Assembly (NCBI GenBank): GCA_944387755.1
Contig: CALXGC010000026.1
Location: 1 to 25,311, forward strand
Direction of reading: 5' to 3'
DNA length: 25,311 bases
From: an uncultured Oscillospiraceae bacterium
GTDB lineage: Bacteria; Bacillota_A; Clostridia; Oscillospirales; Oscillospiraceae
Position numbers and translations under genes: made by a program. Under the pieces are notes generated by a model that saw nothing but the letters and a program-made list of their open reading frames with translations, was not told where the DNA came from and did not search any database. How positions within the stretch are numbered: the first letter of the stretch is position 1; every line of letters begins with the position of its first letter. This document shows positions 22,692-25,311 of this stretch, in pieces.

Positions 22692-23213
22692 TCAGGCCGC
22701 CACTCTGGCCAGGCGGCTCTGGGGAATCAGGGCCCGGAAGAAGGCCACCCGGGGCAGGGCCGCCAGCAGGATGGAGCCCAGAATATAACAGGCCAGCAGC
22801 TCCCCCAGGCCCACCGTGAAGGCGTTGAGGGCATAGGCCGGCCAGAAGGCGGCGGTGAAGCCCGCGGTGCTCCAGGCGATTTCCGCCCCCACGATGACCG
22901 CGTTGAAAATCACCGGAGGCAGGGGGGCCAGCCAGCGGCTGGGCATGTACTGGGTGGCCCAGCAGGCCAGCAGGGTGGCCAGCGTGCCGAAGAGAATGTC
23001 CAGCGGGAAGGGGGAGAACAGGTTGGCGATGAAGCAGCCCACCACCAGTCCCGGCGCGGCGGCGGGGAACAGGAAGGGCAGGACGGTGAGGGCCTCGGAC
23101 AGGCGGCACTGAATCCCGGCGTACTGGGGGACGGGCAGGGCCACTGTCAGAACGGCGTATACGGCGGCGATGAGGGCCGCCAGGGTCAGGTCGCGGGTGG
23201 AAAGCTTGCGCAT
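22692..23213 (-). CDS. queT: QueT family ECF transporter S component (queuosine precursor)
   Basis: Membrane substrate-capture subunit for a queuosine precursor, acting with a shared ECF module. The 173-residue protein with about five hydrophobic segments shows the family blocks TLAALIAAVYAVLTV, GIQCRLSEALTVLPFLFPAAAPGLVVGCFIAN (split across helices 1-3), DILFGTLATLLACW and LAPLPPVIFNAVIVG. The ATG at 23211-23213 follows GGAGGTATCCCC. About 300 bases without a gene lie upstream. QueT genes are often under preQ1 riboswitches, but I cannot recognise a preQ1 aptamer core in this leader with confidence. Confidence 0.9.
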   Translation of the reverse strand: MRKLSTRDLTLAALIAAVYAVLTVALPVPQYAGIQCRLSEALTVLPFLFPAAAPGLVVGCFIANLFSPFPLDILFGTLATLLACWATQYMPSRWLAPLPPVIFNAVIVGAEIAWSTAGFTAAFWPAYALNAFTVGLGELLACYILGSILLAALPRVAFFRALIPQSRLARVAA

Positions 23214-23520
23214 GGGGATACCTCCATTTTGTTATTTAGAGAACGGCGGCGCTTTCAGACCAGGAAAACGCCCCGAACGAACATAGAAGGCCGCGCTTCG
23301 CGGTGTCACGCTCCGGATTGGGCGCGCGGCCGGGTCGACAACTCCTCCGGCTCCGGGCAGACCCGGTTCCGCCTTCGGCGGCCCCTGGGCTCTGCCCATC
23401 CGCTCCGGAGTCTGTCTCCCCTGCGCGCCTATCCTGCGCGCTTCTATGCTTGGACGAGGTGTGGAGACTCGTCAGGAGGTATGCTACCACAGGACCGCCC
23501 GTTTGTCCAGCGCTTTGTGC
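23214..23520. other. queT leader / sdaAA downstream region with large palindrome, no gene
   Basis: The 307 bases contain no convincing ORF. Most is occupied by the imperfect palindrome at 23282-23448. It is flanked by a small hairpin ACGAG...CTCGT at about 23454-23472. No promoter with good boxes was found for queT. Confidence 0.6.
23282..23448. repeat. 167-base imperfect palindrome (MITE-like or structured RNA)
   Basis: Outer arms CATAGAAG (23282-23289) and CTTCTATG (23441-23448). Inner layers GACAACTCC against GGAGTCTGTC and GGGCAGA against TCTGCCC, with a central CCGCC-TTC-GGCGG hairpin. A small side hairpin CCGCG-CTT-CGCGG sits in the left arm. Confidence 0.65.
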
Positions 23521-24390
23521 TCAGCCGCAGCCGCCGCAGCGCCCGCAGGCGGAGGGGGCTGTGGCGCAGCCCCCCAGGGCGGTCTCCCGCAGCTCGATGG
23601 GCAGCCGCCGGCCCACGGCGTACATGGCGTCCAGCATCTCGTCAAAGGGGATGAGCTGCTCCACGCCGCTCAGGGCCAGCTCGGCGGCGGCCAGGGCGTT
23701 GGCGGCCCCGGCGATGTTCCGGTTCTGACAGGGGTACTCCACCAGTCCCCCCACCGGGTCGCACACCAGCCCCAGCATGTTCATCAGCACCGTGGAGGCG
23801 GCGTCCAGACAGACCTCCGGCCCGCCGCCCATCAGCTCCGCCGCGGCGGAGGCGGCCATAGCGGAGGCCACACCGATTTCCGCCTGGCAGCCCCCCACCG
23901 CCCCGGCCACCGTGGCGTTGCGCATGGCCAGATAGCCCACCGCGCCGGCGTTGAAGAGGGCGTCGATGAGCCGGCCGTCGGAAATCTTATAGCAGTCCTG
24001 AAGGGCCAGCAGCACGCCGGGCACCACTCCGGCGGAGCCCGCCGTGGGGGCCGCCACAATCAGGCCCATGGAGGCGTTGACCTCCAGCACGGCGGCGGCG
24101 TAGGTGACGGCCCGGCTCAGCACCCCGCCGCAGATGGATTTTCCCCTGGCGGCGTGGAGGGAGAGCTTTTTGGCCTCCCCCCCGATGAGGCCGCCCATGG
24201 ACCTGACCGGGCTCTTCAGGGGCTGGACCGCGGAGGCCCGCATAATCTCCAGCACGCGGGCCATCCGGTGGTCCACAAGGTCCCTGGCGGTCTCACCCAG
24301 GGCGCACTCCCGGCGGCGCATGACCTCCGAGATGGGGCACTGCTCCCGGCGGCACAGGTCCAGAAGCTCTCTGCCTGACTTAAAATCCAT
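23521..24390 (-). CDS. sdaAA: L-serine ammonia-lyase, iron-sulfur type, alpha subunit
   Basis: Catalytic subunit of the oxygen-sensitive [4Fe-4S] serine dehydratase, which converts L-serine to pyruvate and ammonia. The 289-residue product has MGLIVAAPTAGSAGVVPGVL and the cluster-binding cysteines in VGGCQAEIG, LGLVCDPVGG and VEYPCQNRN. The C-terminus is extended by CATAPSACGRCGGCG, a cysteine-glycine tail of a kind common in clostridial homologues. The ATG at 24388-24390 follows GGAGGGGG and overlaps the end of sdaAB by 11 bases. Third gene of a serine uptake and degradation operon. Confidence 0.96.
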   Translation of the reverse strand: MDFKSGRELLDLCRREQCPISEVMRRRECALGETARDLVDHRMARVLEIMRASAVQPLKSPVRSMGGLIGGEAKKLSLHAARGKSICGGVLSRAVTYAAAVLEVNASMGLIVAAPTAGSAGVVPGVLLALQDCYKISDGRLIDALFNAGAVGYLAMRNATVAGAVGGCQAEIGVASAMAASAAAELMGGGPEVCLDAASTVLMNMLGLVCDPVGGLVEYPCQNRNIAGAANALAAAELALSGVEQLIPFDEMLDAMYAVGRRLPIELRETALGGCATAPSACGRCGGCG

Positions 24391-25072
24391 GGTTTTCCCC
24401 CTCCTGCGGTTCCAGAATCATCACGTCGTGGACGTTGGGGTTGTCCAGCAGGGGCGGAAGAATCCCCTCCGGGAAGCGGCCGTCGGACTCCACAATGGTA
24501 TAGGCAGCGTCCCCCTTGGCCTCCCGGAACAGGCGCATGAAGGCGATGTTGACCCCCCGGTCGCTGAGCACCTTCGTGATGTGGGCCACCACGCCGGGCT
24601 TGTCCTGCTGGACCACGATCACCGTGCTGTAATCGCCTGTAAACTCCACCGGCACGCCGTTGATGCGGGAGATGCGCACCTTGCCGCCCCCCAGGGACTC
24701 CCCCCGGACGGTCATCACCCGCCCGGCGGCGTTCTCCATGCGGATGTCCACGGTGTTGGGGTGGACCTCCGTCTCCCCGGCGCAGGGGATGAACCGGTAG
24801 TCCAGCCCCCGCTCCCGGGCAATCTGAAACGAGCTGCGGATGCGCACGTCGTCCGTGGCAAAGCCCATCAGGCCCCCCAGCAGGGCCCGGTCCGTGCCGT
24901 GGCCCTGATAGGTCTTGGCAAAGGAGCCGTAGAGGGTAAACTCCGCCTTCACAATGGGGGCCGGAATCATCTTGCGGGCCAGCAGGGCAATCACCGCCGC
25001 CCCCGCCGTGTGGGAGCTGGAGGGCCCGATCATGTTGGGCCCCAGCACGTCAAAGACGCTGATAAAGGGCAT
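24380..25072 (-). CDS. sdaAB: L-serine ammonia-lyase, iron-sulfur type, beta subunit (ACT domain)
   Basis: Partner subunit of SdaAA. The 230-residue product starts with SVFDVLGPNMIGPSSSHTAGA, the substrate-contact motif of the family. After the beta domain an ACT domain follows at about 148-220 (TVIVVQQDKPGVVAHITKVLSDRGVNIAFMRLFRE, split around the loop), suggesting allosteric or serine-binding control. The ATG at 25070-25072 follows AGAGAGGTG. It lies 18 bases after the symporter gene and overlaps sdaAA, so the two subunits are translationally coupled. Confidence 0.96.
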   Translation of the reverse strand: MPFISVFDVLGPNMIGPSSSHTAGAAVIALLARKMIPAPIVKAEFTLYGSFAKTYQGHGTDRALLGGLMGFATDDVRIRSSFQIARERGLDYRFIPCAGETEVHPNTVDIRMENAAGRVMTVRGESLGGGKVRISRINGVPVEFTGDYSTVIVVQQDKPGVVAHITKVLSDRGVNIAFMRLFREAKGDAAYTIVESDGRFPEGILPPLLDNPNVHDVMILEPQEGENHGF

Positions 25073-25090
25073 AGAAAAGCACCTCTCTGA

Positions 25091-25311
25091 TTAGGCCTTG
25101 GGGGCCTTGTTGATGAACTTCTGGTAGATGGTCTCCACAATGACGCCGATGGCGTTGTCCCCGGAGACGTTGCAGGCGGTGCCGAAGGAGTCCTGGGTGA
25201 TATACAGCGCCACCATGATGGCGCAGATGGGACCGTTCACATCGCCGGCCTCCGGGCCGAAGACCATGTACAGGAAGGGCAGGGCGGTCATGATGGAGCC
25301 GCCGGGGGCGC
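25091..25311 (-). CDS. Dicarboxylate/amino acid:cation symporter, C-terminal part (cut by window edge)
   Basis: C-terminal 73 residues of a DAACS-family (Na+/H+-coupled) carrier. They include GGSIMTALPFLYMVFGP, then MVALYITQDSFGTACNVSGDNAIGVIVE, matching the TM8 region with the NxxxD substrate/cation motif (NVSGDN). The upstream part is outside the window. The position directly in front of sdaAB and sdaAA suggests serine (or serine/threonine) uptake feeding deamination, but aspartate, glutamate or dicarboxylate specificity cannot be excluded from this fragment. Confidence 0.85.
   Translation of the reverse strand, partial: APGGSIMTALPFLYMVFGPEAGDVNGPICAIMVALYITQDSFGTACNVSGDNAIGVIVETIYQKFINKAPKA

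Noticed and set aside
23214..23300. preQ1 riboswitch directly upstream of queT
   Set aside because: Context is right, but I could not identify a preQ1 aptamer core; a covariance search would decide.

Overview
The window is a dense, high-GC (roughly 60-65 % by eye) chromosomal segment of a low-redundancy Firmicute genome. Gene content (NiaR, ECF-type vitamin S components ThiT and QueT, 4Fe-4S two-subunit serine dehydratase, a SpoVB-like flippase next to MazG and RqcP) and the interspersed GTAGGGGCG hairpin repeats point to a gut clostridial lineage of the Oscillospiraceae type (Flavonifractor/Lawsonibacter-like). That placement is an inference from gene families and composition, not a database match.

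Layout. 1-2543, minus strand: partial pnp, rpsO with its promoter, and the niacin-responsive repressor niaR. 2552-4402, plus: a CoA-ligase-type adenylate-forming enzyme divergent from niaR, ending in terminators. 4417-6141, plus: a thiamine unit with promoter, TPP riboswitch, terminator, thiT and a Cof-type HAD phosphatase. 6203-7193: an HD-domain hydrolase followed by a repeat-rich 400-base stretch. 7097-8312: a PfoR/EIIC-like membrane protein behind a strong promoter with a 36-base palindromic operator on its start site. 8347-9696: a solo-tnpB IS200/IS605-type element whose ends carry the IS608 recognition tetranucleotides, with a predicted omega-RNA. 9718-10666: a YitT-family membrane protein.

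10680-18307 is a long minus-strand gene train read from right to left: punA, mtaD, a SpoVB-like flippase, mazG, hup, terminator, rqcP, apbE (interrupted by an in-frame amber codon), a NusG-domain-II membrane-anchored protein, and a Gx (heptaprenyl-diphosphate-synthase component I-like) membrane protein. The mtaD/punA pair suits methylthioadenosine/S-adenosylhomocysteine salvage. The flippase-mazG-rqcP order is the yabM-yabN-yabO order of Bacillus. The apbE-NusG II-Gx trio is a flavin/electron-transfer type module.

18399-20670, plus: an amidohydrolase and the Na+/glutamate symporter gltS. 20692-22594, minus: ftsH. 22692-23213, minus: queT. 23214-23520 holds a large imperfect palindrome and no gene. 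23521-25311, minus: a serine-use operon made of the end of a dicarboxylate/amino-acid:cation symporter, sdaAB and sdaAA.

No rRNA, tRNA, CRISPR array or prophage was seen. The most interesting items are the IS608-like solo-tnpB element with a readable guide, the palindromic operator at 7125-7160 that may be a NiaR site, the amber-split apbE, and the covarying hairpin repeat family that supplies the stop codons of two unrelated genes.
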